Source: Nitrospira sp. UW-LDO-01
GTDB lineage: Bacteria > Nitrospirota > Nitrospiria > Nitrospirales > Nitrospiraceae
DNA length: 52,167 nucleotides
Direction of reading: 5' to 3'
Assembly: GCA_002254365.1 (NCBI GenBank)
Contig: NIUT01000082.1
Span: 1 to 52,167 of the forward strand
Shown: positions 33,939-43,136 of the stretch, piece by piece
Layout: each line of letters begins with the position of its first letter
Numbering within the stretch: position 1 is the first letter of the stretch
The notes under the pieces: model-generated
Told to the model about the DNA's origin: nothing
The model's input: only the letters and a program-made list of their open reading frames with translations
Databases searched by the model: none
Made by a program: the position numbers and the translations under genes

Positions 33939-34715
33939 ATGCTGGAGAAGGATATTCAACGGCCGCGAGGGGAGGATCCGCAGACTATCCTGGTTGGACA
34001 TATGATGACACCCGGTGTAGTCCAAATTCCCGGAGATGTATCGGTCACTGAAGCGGCCTCACTGCTAGAACGCGAGCGGATGCCCTGCCTGTTGGTCAAA
34101 GACAGCGAATGGCGCTTTGGCCTCATGACTCCGACCGACATCGTCAAGAAGGTCGTGGCTCAAGGACTCGAACCAGACGATGTCGAGGTACGGACGATCA
34201 TGACACGTCCGGTCCAATTCATTGAATACGATCGAGCCATGGAAGAGGCCTCTACCCTCATGATGTCCTCGGGAACTCCGATTCTCATCGTCACCAAAGA
34301 AAATCAGCCCGTCGGTGTATTGACCGCCCGAGACTTGGTGCTGTCACCCAAGCGATGTGCAGCCAATATTCCGGCAACCATCAGTGTGATGGAGGGAGAG
34401 GGCGCGGGAGCAGCCCATCAGAGCACCATCACCCAACTAAGCCATGCCGGTGCGTCGCTGGTCTCTTCCGCCTTACTATTACCCGGGGCCCGAGTTGTTT
34501 TGGGTTTCTCGCTTTCAGAAACAATGAGCCCTCTCACTATCAGAGCGACCGTACTGAATAACGCCAGCCTTGAAGCCATATCGGGTGTGACCCGACCCAT
34601 TTTGTCCACGCCTCCCGCCGTAGAAGTCCAGTTTCTCGATCTTTCTCCTGCAGATCAGTCTCGAATCAAAGCCTGGGTGCTCGGGCACCTTCCTCCCTCG
34701 CTCAGTTCATCGTAG
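33939..34715 (+). CDS. CBS-pair protein with a degenerate C-terminal PilZ-like domain
   Basis: A 258-residue cytoplasmic protein. Two CBS motifs (about residues 18-75 and 83-138) show VGHMMTPGVVQIPGDVSVTEAA, FGLMTPTDIVKKV, VRTIMTRPVQFIEYDRAMEEA and VGVLTARDLVLS. The remainder, ITQLSHAGASLVSSALLLPG to VEVQFLDLSPADQSRIKAWVLGHL, has the beta-barrel and end helix of PilZ. The D/NxSxxG motif reads QLSHAG and the RxxxR motif before it is missing. Binding of adenosine nucleotides is likely and binding of c-di-GMP doubtful. It is divergent from the MNIO gene across 156 bases. Confidence 0.75.
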   Translation: MLEKDIQRPRGEDPQTILVGHMMTPGVVQIPGDVSVTEAASLLERERMPCLLVKDSEWRFGLMTPTDIVKKVVAQGLEPDDVEVRTIMTRPVQFIEYDRAMEEASTLMMSSGTPILIVTKENQPVGVLTARDLVLSPKRCAANIPATISVMEGEGAGAAHQSTITQLSHAGASLVSSALLLPGARVVLGFSLSETMSPLTIRATVLNNASLEAISGVTRPILSTPPAVEVQFLDLSPADQSRIKAWVLGHLPPSLSSS

Positions 34716-34795
34716 GCTGGTCCTGTTTGCATCAATCTTTGACCGGGATCCATTCCGTTGGTAAGCTCTCTTATTACTCACACACAAGGATAACC

Positions 34796-35851
34796 ATGAC
34801 GATGTCCAGCAAGTCTGCATCGCTCCGATCCCGCCCCGCCTTATCGCGAGAGGAGATCCTCCAGCAGATCAACCTGCTCCTCGATAGTCCGGAAGACGAC
34901 CTCCATGCCGCACTCATGCGTGAGCTCATGACCGGACTGTTGAAGCTGCACGAAGCCCAGTTGGATCTGCTGGACGTCAAAATCATCAACCGCGCAGTCA
35001 AAGAGCTCCGCCATGCCTTCGGTGTATTCCACAGGTATCGCGATCGACAAAAAGTGAGCATTTTTGGTTCGGCACGGACTCCCACCGATGATCCCAATTA
35101 TCAGCTGGCCCACCAATTCTCCCAAGCCATTGTGCGAGCAGGATTCATGGTCATTACCGGCGGTGCCGATGGCATCATGCGCGCCGCACAAGAGGGTGCG
35201 GGACGTGAACACAGCTTCGGCGTCAACATCATGCTGCCGTTTGAACAGGGACCGAACTCGACGATCGCCGACGACCAAAAACTGATCACCTTCAAGTATT
35301 TTTTTACCCGCAAGTTGATGTTCCAAAAGGAAGCCAATGCCATTGCGCTGTTTCCCGGAGGGTTCGGCACACATGACGAGGGATTTGAAATCCTGACGCT
35401 CGCTCAGACCGGAAAGAGCGATCCGCAGCCGATCGTCTGTCTTCAGGCTCCAGGCTGTGACTATTGGGACGATTGGGCGGCATTCATCACGAGACAACTC
35501 TTGCGCCGCAAACTGATCAATGAGGAAGACCTGGCGCTCTTCACCATCGTGACCTCCGCCGATGAAGCCGTGAGCCACATTCTCCGCTTCTACCGGCGTT
35601 ATCACTCCATGCGATTTGTGGGCAGGCAGTTGGCTATGCGACTGAAACAGCCCATTGCTGCGGAACAACTTGAACAGATTCGAGAACGCTTTTCCGATCT
35701 ACTCTCCGACGGCACCTTTGAACAGAGCGGCCCACTGCAAGAAGAACTCGATGAACCGACCATACGAGAGCTCCCACGGCTCGTGTTCAGCTTCAATCGA
35801 CGCAGTGCCGGACGGCTCCGCCAACTGATTCACCATCTCAACGACTTGTAA
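34796..35851 (+). CDS. LOG-family (TIGR00730-type) protein with long flanking extensions
   Basis: A 351-residue protein whose core (about residues 85-265) is a Rossmann-like LOG domain: VSIFGSARTPTDDPNY, VITGGADGIMRAAQEGA and the diagnostic ALFPGGFGTHDEGFEIL (PGGxGT-x2-E). LOG enzymes release free bases from nucleoside 5'-monophosphates, and cytokinin-type substrates are the best known. An N-terminal helical extension of about 80 residues and a C-terminal tail of about 85 residues are unusual for the smallest LOG proteins but known in the longer class. The ATG at 34796 has AAGGA upstream; an earlier start at 34727 lacks support. Confidence 0.85.
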   Translation: MTMSSKSASLRSRPALSREEILQQINLLLDSPEDDLHAALMRELMTGLLKLHEAQLDLLDVKIINRAVKELRHAFGVFHRYRDRQKVSIFGSARTPTDDPNYQLAHQFSQAIVRAGFMVITGGADGIMRAAQEGAGREHSFGVNIMLPFEQGPNSTIADDQKLITFKYFFTRKLMFQKEANAIALFPGGFGTHDEGFEILTLAQTGKSDPQPIVCLQAPGCDYWDDWAAFITRQLLRRKLINEEDLALFTIVTSADEAVSHILRFYRRYHSMRFVGRQLAMRLKQPIAAEQLEQIRERFSDLLSDGTFEQSGPLQEELDEPTIRELPRLVFSFNRRSAGRLRQLIHHLNDL

Positions 35852-35917
35852 GGCACTCCGATTCCATGTACAGTTAGCCCATTGTCCTACGCCAGATATA
35901 GGTCCTCGCCGAAGTCT

Positions 35918-36781
35918 ATGGCTCCCGTATCAACCGCTCCACCATTCCACGGTTCCCCTGACATCGTCCTGTACCATGCGGACTGTTTCGATGGGTTTGG
36001 AGCCGCCTGGGCGGTCTGGAAAAAGTTTCCGAACGCCAGATTTCTTCCCGTGAAGCACGGCCAGCCTCCACCATCCGACCTCCATGATCGTCGAGTATTA
36101 ATCGTCGACTTCAGCTATGCACGACCGATTCTGGAGACGATGGCCGCAGAAACTAAAGAACTCCTGATCTTGGACCACCATATCACCGCCGAACGAACCT
36201 TGGCTGGATTTCCCCATGCCTACTTTGACCAGACCAAGTCCGGAGCCGTCTTGAGCTGGGAATGGACTCATCGAACGACCGCACCTTGGCTGCTTCAGTA
36301 CGTGCAAGACAAGGACTTATGGACGTGGGCATTATCCGGCAGTCGTGAAATCAGCGCGGCATTGGCTTCCTATCCACTCGACTTCAACTTATGGGATAAA
36401 TTTTCGCAATCGACTCTCGAGCAGGAAGGCCGAGCCATTCTCCGCTACGAACAAGAATTAGTTGGAAAACTTGCGGCACAAGCAGTGATGGTCTCATTCC
36501 AGAAAGAAGTCGTTCCGTCCGTCCAAAGTGCGATCCTTACGAGCCAGATCGGCGAGCGGCTTTCTCCAAAGCATCCGTTTTGCGTAATCTGGCACGATCG
36601 GGATGGCCGTCGCTACTTCAGCATGCGTTCTCGACCAGATGGGACGGATGTAGGTGCGATTGCCGCTGCATTCGGCGGTGGAGGCCATACTCATGCTGCC
36701 GGGTTTTCGGTTCCGTTAAGCCCCGATGGATATCCCCCAAGCGACGATCGATTGCCTCGTTTGGTTGTGGATCGACGCTAA
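35918..36781 (+). CDS. DHH/DHHA1-family phosphoesterase
   Basis: A 287-residue phosphoesterase with a DHH domain. It begins IVLYHADCFDGFGAAWAVWKKF and has VLIVDFSY and LLILDHHITAE, the Asp-His-His motif. The DHHA1 end has GGGGHTHAAGFSV. This architecture is shared with NrnA-like oligoribonucleases, c-di-AMP phosphodiesterases and RecJ-like exonucleases. The compact form and DCFDGFGAA motif point to an oligonucleotide or cyclic-nucleotide hydrolase of unknown specificity. The TTG at 35882 and the ATG at 35918 are both open; the ATG is chosen. It is followed closely by the rhomboid gene. Confidence 0.85.
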   Translation: MAPVSTAPPFHGSPDIVLYHADCFDGFGAAWAVWKKFPNARFLPVKHGQPPPSDLHDRRVLIVDFSYARPILETMAAETKELLILDHHITAERTLAGFPHAYFDQTKSGAVLSWEWTHRTTAPWLLQYVQDKDLWTWALSGSREISAALASYPLDFNLWDKFSQSTLEQEGRAILRYEQELVGKLAAQAVMVSFQKEVVPSVQSAILTSQIGERLSPKHPFCVIWHDRDGRRYFSMRSRPDGTDVGAIAAAFGGGGHTHAAGFSVPLSPDGYPPSDDRLPRLVVDRR

Positions 36782-36802
36782 CACCTATACCAGTGAAGAG
36801 TC

Positions 36803-37507
36803 GTGATCCCGCTCCACGACGATAACCCAACCAGACTGACCCCTTTCGTGACGATGGTGTTCATCGCCATGTGTTTCGTCGTGTTTCTCTATCAGAACAA
36901 TCTGTTAGACGTACCAGCTCAGCTCTTTGCCATTCAATATGGTGCCATTCCCTCAGTGATCTTCGGCCACGCCTCACTCCCAGAGGAAGCGGCTGTCGCG
37001 TTTCCCGCCGTATTCACACTGGTGACGAGCATGTTTCTGCATGGAGGCTGGATGCATCTCCTGGGGAACATGCTCTACCTATGGATTTTCGGGAACAACA
37101 TTGAAGACGCCATGGGTCATGCCAAGTTCATCGTCTTCTATATCCTGTCCGGGATTCTGGCGGCACTCAGCCATGCGCTCACAGATCCCTCATCCGAGAT
37201 TCCTATGGTCGGTGCCAGTGGAGCCATTTCTGCGGTGCTGGGCGCATACCTCTTGCTTTACCCACGCGCGCGGGTCTTGGTGATGCTCCCGGCCATCGGA
37301 ATGACCCGTGTACCGGCTGGCATCGTCCTAGGCATGTGGTTCGTGACTCAACTCGTCAGTGGAGGCATGAGTGTAGGATCCAAGGGCGGTGGGGTCGCCT
37401 TCTTTGCTCACATCGGCGGATTTCTTGCGGGTATGGCGTTAATCGGACTGTTCAAGCGGAAGGACGTGCGGTTCTTTGCTCCAGGACGGTCAACCTGGGA
37501 TCGGTAG
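36803..37507 (+). CDS. Rhomboid-family intramembrane serine protease
   Basis: A 234-residue membrane protein with six or so helices. The catalytic Ser is in MVGASGAISAVLGAYLL (GxSG), the conserved loop HGGWMHLLGNMLYLWIFGNNIEDAMG precedes it, and the catalytic His is in FFAHIGGFLAGMALIGLF. It cleaves membrane proteins within or near the lipid bilayer. The frame begins with GTG at 36803 and the protein starts IPLHDDNPT, a usual rhomboid N-terminus. It converges on the histidine-kinase-like gene with 29 bases between the stops. Confidence 0.93.
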   Translation: MIPLHDDNPTRLTPFVTMVFIAMCFVVFLYQNNLLDVPAQLFAIQYGAIPSVIFGHASLPEEAAVAFPAVFTLVTSMFLHGGWMHLLGNMLYLWIFGNNIEDAMGHAKFIVFYILSGILAALSHALTDPSSEIPMVGASGAISAVLGAYLLLYPRARVLVMLPAIGMTRVPAGIVLGMWFVTQLVSGGMSVGSKGGGVAFFAHIGGFLAGMALIGLFKRKDVRFFAPGRSTWDR

Positions 37508-37536
37508 CTAAGCAATCCAGACGCCGCCGAAGAAGG

Positions 37537-39384
37537 TTATGCGGCATCCAACATTTCTCTCACTTTCCCGATCAATCCGGTTTGGCGATACGGCTGCTGT
37601 AGGACAAACCTCTGATTGATTCGATGCTGTCGAATCGTTTCATCATCATAACTGGATAGAAACAATGCCTTCATCGTGGGCTGGAGGTCTAAAAGCCGAC
37701 GAGCCAATTCACGCCCCCCGATCTCCGGCATGACCAATGGACTCACCGTAAGATGCACAATCCCCTGATACTGTTGTGTCAGCATCAGCGCTTCGACCGG
37801 TGAGGCGGCTTCCAGGACATGGTAGCGGTGCCGCTGCAAGACCGACTTCGCTAACTTTCGTTCAATTTCGTCTTCTTCCACCAGCAGGATGGTCTCTCCC
37901 CCCCTGGCCAACATAGACTTTGGAAGTGATTCCTCTTGTCCGTCTGATACGGATGCCGCGGGAAAGGACAGGCGGACGACCGTCCCTTGCCCAGGCCGAC
38001 TCTCCACACTCAGTCGACCTCCATGTTGCTTGACAATCCGAAAGACAGCGGTTAGTCCGAGTCCAATATTCATTTCCTTGGTTGAAAACAACGGCTCAAA
38101 CATGTGGGCTTGGGTATCCAGGTTCATACCGGTTCCGGTATCGCTGATGGCAATCTCAACCTGAGACGCCGCCGCACCGATCTGAGTTGTCCCGGAGGAT
38201 TTCACTGGCGTTTCGATCGTCTTGACCTCGATCGTGAGCCGACCTCCATTCGGCATGGCATCCCTTGCATTCACTACCAGCTGAAAGAGGATGGTTTCTA
38301 ATCCCTCCCGATCAACTTCTATATGTCTCACCTGGGGATCCAGCATGACTTTCAGTTCAATCTGCTCGGGCAGAAGATCAGCAATCATGCTACGGACATC
38401 ACCCAATACGGCATTGACCGACACCTTGTTTCTATCCGAACCTTTCTCAAGGTTGAGCGCAATGAGTTGTGCCGTGAGCGTAGCCGCCTGTTCTCCGACC
38501 TTGAACAGTTCATCGACCGTACCTCGAAGCGGGTCATATTGCTGAAGGTGCGCCAACATAACGCCCGTCTGCTTCCCAACCGCTGAAAACAGGGATCCAA
38601 ATTCCACAGCAATTCTCGCCGCGACTCGGCCGACGGCCTCTAGTTTCTGCGCTTCCTGCAGCTGCCGTTCAAGCCCTTGACGGGTAAGTTGCCCTTCTCG
38701 CAGATCCGTTTTCGCCTTGGTCAGGTCTGATTTTAATGCCGCGATCCTGGCCTCCAATTCGGCCTTTGCGATGACCAAGTCCTCTTCAGTCTTCTTCAAC
38801 CCTTCGACATCTTTCTGTAGAGAGTCGTTCTCTTTCTGGACGACCGCCGAATTTTCCAGGGCCACTCCATAGAAGACCGTCATCACGACCAGTACCGGGA
38901 TACCCAACAACTGTCCTGTCACCGGCGCTCCCGTGTTCAGAATACCTTCATAGAGGACCACCGAGTATCCGGCGCTCAAGAGCAATGAGAGACCGAATAG
39001 ATGACTGAGTCGCCGAACGGATGCCGCCAGCAACATGAGCACAAAATAGGTGATATAGAGATCAGATCGGGCATTCCCTGAGAGATAAATGGCAGCGGTC
39101 ACCAGGATCGTATCGAGAGTCACCAGCATGGACCCAAACCAGGCTGCTTCAAATACGGTTCGAGGCAACATGACCAGCGCAATGACCCCAAGCCAAAATC
39201 CCAACACCAGGCTATTGGTAGTCACTTGACTCAGGATAGGGTCGGCACCGAACAGCAGCTCATAGGACAAGATGATCGTGACCAACCCCTGAAGGACAAG
39301 GTAGCGCGATCCTGAGTCCGTCAGCATCCGATAGAGTCGGTCTGGGGCTTGGTGGGAGCGAGATTGGGCCGGACAAGTTCCCAT
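37537..39384 (-). CDS. Membrane histidine-kinase-like protein with receiver-like domain, both phospho-acceptors missing
   Basis: A 615-residue hybrid-type sensor. Residues 25-175 hold several membrane helices, 180-245 a coiled coil, 245-310 a dimerisation domain, 340-475 an ATP-binding domain and 497-612 a receiver-like domain. The ATP lid motifs are intact: VNARDAMPNGG (N box), ISDTGTGM (G1) and NIGLGLTAV (G2). The dimerisation helix reads VAARIAVEFGS, with Val260 where the phospho-accepting His (AHDFNN) should be. In the receiver the Asp position is Pro549 (TVSPLVMP) and the conserved Lys is Gln597. Signalling must therefore be non-canonical. The GGAGG ribosome-binding site lies in a 12-base palindrome. 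Confidence 0.88.
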   Translation of the reverse strand: MGTCPAQSRSHQAPDRLYRMLTDSGSRYLVLQGLVTIILSYELLFGADPILSQVTTNSLVLGFWLGVIALVMLPRTVFEAAWFGSMLVTLDTILVTAAIYLSGNARSDLYITYFVLMLLAASVRRLSHLFGLSLLLSAGYSVVLYEGILNTGAPVTGQLLGIPVLVVMTVFYGVALENSAVVQKENDSLQKDVEGLKKTEEDLVIAKAELEARIAALKSDLTKAKTDLREGQLTRQGLERQLQEAQKLEAVGRVAARIAVEFGSLFSAVGKQTGVMLAHLQQYDPLRGTVDELFKVGEQAATLTAQLIALNLEKGSDRNKVSVNAVLGDVRSMIADLLPEQIELKVMLDPQVRHIEVDREGLETILFQLVVNARDAMPNGGRLTIEVKTIETPVKSSGTTQIGAAASQVEIAISDTGTGMNLDTQAHMFEPLFSTKEMNIGLGLTAVFRIVKQHGGRLSVESRPGQGTVVRLSFPAASVSDGQEESLPKSMLARGGETILLVEEDEIERKLAKSVLQRHRYHVLEAASPVEALMLTQQYQGIVHLTVSPLVMPEIGGRELARRLLDLQPTMKALFLSSYDDETIRQHRINQRFVLQQPYRQTGLIGKVREMLDAA

Positions 39385-39577
39385 GCGAGGTCTACCTCCA
39401 GAGGTGGAAATAGCCGGACAACAGCAAATTGTGTGCCCTCCAGCTCGTGGTGAATTCTTCGGTTTTCTGCCTGTGCCGCCCTCGCTTAGACCGCTTCCGG
39501 ACCATCACGGGACAAAATCGAACGGACAGGTTTGGTCAGGAACGAACTTTTTGGAGGAAATAGATGTCGCCGTTAGC

Positions 39578-40762
39578 CTATGGAGCGGATGGAATGGCGG
39601 AGGGAAGGTTATGGACTCGCGACAAAAATTGCTGAGCCGATGCGACTGCGGTTGCTCGTTCTGGAGCCGTAAAGGTCACATGACCCATCTTCCTTCCCCG
39701 GCGAATCACCCGCTTGCCATACAGATGCACTGAGGCACCTGGGGTGGAAAAGGTTTCCCGGCTTCCCTCACCGGACAGCACCGTGGTCACCTCGTCACCA
39801 AGGAGATTCACCATGACAGCAGGGGACAGGAGTCTCACTTCACCCAATGGAAGACCGCACGTCACGCGAACCTGCTGCTCAAATTGAGAGACGGTACAGG
39901 CATCCAAGGTGTAGTGCCCGGAGTTATGCGGACGCGGCGCAATTTCATTGATGAGCAGGCGACCGTCTTGGGCTTGAAAGAGCTCGACACAGAAGATTCC
40001 CACTCCATGCAGCTCAGCCACCGCCCGGACGCTCAGCTCACAGGCTGCCTCAGCGTCACTGAGGGAGATGGAAGCAGGAACGATGCTATCCCGCAAAATC
40101 CCTTGTTCATGCCGATTTTCAGAGGCTGGATAGACACGGGTTTCGCCGGTTCCAGATCTGACCACGAGGACCGAGAGCTCGCGCACAAAGGTCACAACCT
40201 GTTCGGCGATCCACCGGACCCCGGAGGAGGGTGTGCTGAGGATCTGCTCGAACTGCGCGATCTCCGAAGGCTGCCTGATCAGCCATTGACCTTTTCCGTC
40301 GTAGCCACTTCTCGCCGTTTTACAGATCAGCGGAAGACCAAGGCGACTGATCACCTGATGAAGTTGATGCTCCGATGTCACTTCAGCAAAGTCAGGAACG
40401 GGAAGCGAGCAGGACGATAAAAACTGCTTCTGGGTAAGCCTGTCTTGAATGATTCGCAGGACGGCACTGGAGGGACGCAGCGTCCGATGTTGTTCAAGCC
40501 ATTGACAGAGCTCGACCGGGATATTTTCCCATTCGAGCGTGATGGCCTGAACCGTATCAATGAACCGCTCCCTCGTGTCATGATCTGCGAAGGATGTCGA
40601 GAATGATTCGTCCGCAACCCGATGGGCGGGTGCATCGGGATCGGGATCCCAAATGGCAACTCGGTAGCCCATGCGACGAGCTGCTCCGGTGAACATCGCT
40701 CCGAGTTGCCCACCGCCAAGCACCCCCAGCATAGCCCCTGGTTCAAGTATCGGATGCATCAT
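39578..40762 (-). CDS. purK: 5-(Carboxyamino)imidazole ribonucleotide synthase
   Basis: A 394-residue ATP-grasp enzyme. It begins [22 protein letters not shown] and continues [15 protein letters not shown]. The ATP-grasp region has [19 protein letters not shown] and [37 protein letters not shown]. It carboxylates AIR to N5-CAIR with ATP and bicarbonate in purine synthesis. Its ATG overlaps the purE stop by 4 bases, so the two are translationally coupled. The product passes to PurE. Confidence 0.95.
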   Translation of the reverse strand: MMHPILEPGAMLGVLGGGQLGAMFTGAARRMGYRVAIWDPDPDAPAHRVADESFSTSFADHDTRERFIDTVQAITLEWENIPVELCQWLEQHRTLRPSSAVLRIIQDRLTQKQFLSSCSLPVPDFAEVTSEHQLHQVISRLGLPLICKTARSGYDGKGQWLIRQPSEIAQFEQILSTPSSGVRWIAEQVVTFVRELSVLVVRSGTGETRVYPASENRHEQGILRDSIVPASISLSDAEAACELSVRAVAELHGVGIFCVELFQAQDGRLLINEIAPRPHNSGHYTLDACTVSQFEQQVRVTCGLPLGEVRLLSPAVMVNLLGDEVTTVLSGEGSRETFSTPGASVHLYGKRVIRRGRKMGHVTFTAPERATAVASAQQFLSRVHNLPSAIPSAP

Positions 40763-41349
40763 GGTCGCCGTTTGGTCGATGACACCTCTGCCCTGTCACA
40801 ACCGACCCCCTTTGCTTCAGGGGAGTGGAGAACCGTCTCTGTCTGAATACGCCGGTACGCAATCAGGCGCTCCGCTATGTCAGGACGGCTTGCTGAAAGG
40901 ATCTGCGCGGCCAGGAGACCGGCATTTTCTGCACCACCGATCGCCACCGTTGCCACAGGAACACCTTTGGGCATCTGAACGATGGAGAGCAATGAATCTA
41001 GACCACGAAGGTTTTCCGTCGGAATCGGCACTCCAATCACGGGGAGATGCGTCTTCGCAGCGAGCATTCCAGGAAGATGCGCCGCACCACCGGCCCCACC
41101 GATAATCACTTGAATACCTCGTTCCGGAGCTGTGGTGGCATATTCAAAGAGTCGATCCGGTGTCCGGTGCGCCGAAACAACAAGGAGTTCATACGGAATC
41201 CCCAATTCAGCTAAGATCGCCCCGGCTTTTTCAAGTATAGGAAAGTCGGACTTACTACCTCCTAATACTCCAACAATCGGCCGACCACCCAGCGCTTTCG
41301 CACGGGTGCTGACCTGAGATTGTCGTACCGGCAGCTTACGCTTACCCAT
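40759..41349 (-). CDS. purE: 5-(Carboxyamino)imidazole ribonucleotide mutase
   Basis: A 196-residue class I PurE. It has [15 protein letters not shown], the [15 protein letters not shown] active-site block with the catalytic His, [27 protein letters not shown] and [29 protein letters not shown]. It rearranges N5-CAIR to CAIR. It has a strong ribosome-binding site (AAAGGAGG) and is the first gene of a purE-purK pair. The N-terminal extension [22 protein letters not shown] is longer than in E. coli. The C-terminal [15 protein letters not shown] tail is also extra. Confidence 0.95.
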   Translation of the reverse strand: MGKRKLPVRQSQVSTRAKALGGRPIVGVLGGSKSDFPILEKAGAILAELGIPYELLVVSAHRTPDRLFEYATTAPERGIQVIIGGAGGAAHLPGMLAAKTHLPVIGVPIPTENLRGLDSLLSIVQMPKGVPVATVAIGGAENAGLLAAQILSASRPDIAERLIAYRRIQTETVLHSPEAKGVGCDRAEVSSTKRRP

Positions 41350-41576
41350 ACCATCCGCCTCCTTTGATCAGACAGAACCCACACCAGTATCAGCTTGATG
41401 GCGGCACCATAGCGAGTCCGCCGAACCGGGTCAAGACAATCCACCCACAAGGACCCCGTGAGTACCAGCTTGGTACTGAGTACTTAGGAGACTCTCAGCC
41501 TAGACATTCAAGACGTGATGCCACGAGAGGTCAGCTTAACGCTGGCTGGTTTACATTCGGCCGGAGGGTTGAAAGA

Positions 41577-41609
41577 CAATGGCCCAGGGGCGATTCCCCT
41601 GGGCCATTG
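41577..41609 (-). terminator. Perfect 14-bp-stem terminator after the HlyD gene
   Basis: CAATGGCCCAGGGG (41577-41590), a 5-base loop and CCCCTGGGCCATTG (41596-41609) form an uninterrupted 14-bp stem 34 bases past the HlyD-gene stop. On the minus strand it is followed by TCTTTC, a weak T-rich tail. It marks the 3' end of the TolC-ABC-HlyD operon and insulates purE. Confidence 0.85.
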
Positions 41610-41642
41610 TTCTGAGGATCTCGGCGCCGCAGCGCCATTCAC

Positions 41643-43088
41643 TTACTTAGCGGCAGGCGCTGCCACCTTCGGCGCGAACATTTCAAACAGACTCGGCTCA
41701 CGCTCCAGATAGTCAGGTGGGAAGAAGTTGAATCGCCGCCACAGTTCGTACCAGAGCGGAACACGATTCATAATCACCCAACCCAGCACCTTTGTTCCTT
41801 GTCTCACCTGAGCTTGCTCAGGCCATGGTTGAGGGTCATCTGGGTCCGGAACCACCCAGAATCGATAGTTGCCCTTCCCATCATCGATCTGGTCAACTAC
41901 CTTGATGATACCTCCACGAGTACCGGCCATTAAGCCAGGCCAAGCGGGCAAGGGAATAGCGGGAACTCCGAAGAAGAGGATCCGCACCTTGCGCCCAGGC
42001 TTCAGAAGTGGAGAATCCAACCCTTCAGCCATCATCTCAATGGCCGGATCAGCGGCAAGAGGAGAAATGGTGACGAGATTCTCTCCCTGCTTCACCGTCT
42101 CGTTGATGCCGACTTTATTCATCTTGACAACGGTGCCGTCCATCGGCGAGTAGAGTTTTGCCGCTTCAATACGCTGTTGGACCCCCTGTTGCCGATAGGC
42201 AATGTCCGCCAGCGATTCGGTCGCCTTCGCAGCTTCAGCAACCGCGGAATCGCGGGATGCAATCGCATCCATCAACCTCTGGTTGACATCCGCTGAGACT
42301 TGATCACGGCCAAAGCTCAGTGATGACCTAGCCTGCTCCGCAGCCTGCAAACTCGCCTGTGCCGCCTGCAAGCCTGCCTTGGTCCCGATCTCGGTTTGGA
42401 TCGTCAACTCAAGTTCACGTTGGGAGACCAACCCTTCCCGAACCAGTTGCCGATGGCGGTCGACATTGAGTTGAGCTGTGTGCACGTCGATCTTGTACTG
42501 CTCAACCTTCTGTTGAGCCTCACGCACTTTATTGTCTGCCTCAACAACCCGCGCCTCTGCCGAAGGAACAGCAGCCTGGACCAATTTCTTCATCTCACCG
42601 ATTCGTCGGTTCAACTGGTCTGCCCTGGCCAATGCCGCCTGCCTGGTTTTTTCCAAGGCGTCTTTCCTCTGTTCGAAGAGAGGAAGGATCTCCGGCGCCA
42701 TAAAGGTCGGATCGTAATCCTCTAGCTCGCCGACCAATTCGCCCTTCTTGACCTTGACACCTTCATAAATGTGCCAAGCCTTGATTCGTCCGGTAATTCG
42801 AGATTCGATGTTCTGGGGACGATCATAGGGAGTATAGGCAGAAACCTTGCCCGTCGCTTGAATCGTTTGTGTCCAAGGAACAAATTCCAGGACGATGAGA
42901 AACAAGAGAAGAATCGTAAGAATGGCACGAGATGCCGTAAACATCCCTCTCGGGATTTGTACCGCCTGCCAGCAAGGCAACTTCGCCAATGCCGGACCTT
43001 GTTCAATCGTGATCGCTTCCAAGCCGACCCCTCGTTGAACCAGCGCACGCTCACCGCTACTATCATGACCGCGACCTAGGCTAGCCAT
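41643..43088 (-). CDS. HlyD-family periplasmic adaptor protein
   Basis: A 481-residue membrane-fusion protein. A single N-terminal membrane segment (ASRAILTILLLFLIVLEFV) follows a 50-residue cytoplasmic start. The periplasmic part has a lipoyl half (RITGRIKAWHIYEGVKVKKGELVGEL), a very long coiled-coil hairpin (about residues 130-330) and the second lipoyl half (KLYSPMDGTVVKMNKVGINETVKQGENLVTISPL). It should bridge the inner-membrane transporter at 43137 to one or more TolC partners at 44955-49738. It lies last in the operon with the terminator 34 bases beyond. Confidence 0.9.
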   Translation of the reverse strand: MASLGRGHDSSGERALVQRGVGLEAITIEQGPALAKLPCWQAVQIPRGMFTASRAILTILLLFLIVLEFVPWTQTIQATGKVSAYTPYDRPQNIESRITGRIKAWHIYEGVKVKKGELVGELEDYDPTFMAPEILPLFEQRKDALEKTRQAALARADQLNRRIGEMKKLVQAAVPSAEARVVEADNKVREAQQKVEQYKIDVHTAQLNVDRHRQLVREGLVSQRELELTIQTEIGTKAGLQAAQASLQAAEQARSSLSFGRDQVSADVNQRLMDAIASRDSAVAEAAKATESLADIAYRQQGVQQRIEAAKLYSPMDGTVVKMNKVGINETVKQGENLVTISPLAADPAIEMMAEGLDSPLLKPGRKVRILFFGVPAIPLPAWPGLMAGTRGGIIKVVDQIDDGKGNYRFWVVPDPDDPQPWPEQAQVRQGTKVLGWVIMNRVPLWYELWRRFNFFPPDYLEREPSLFEMFAPKVAAPAAK

Positions 43089-43136
43089 GGAGCCTCCATA
43101 ATAAAAGTACTGCTATGAATTGGCCGTTTCAACGAC

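Noticed and set aside
34841-35668. A 275-residue minus-strand frame opposite the LOG gene
   Set aside because: It is antisense to a gene with clear family motifs and has no motif of its own.
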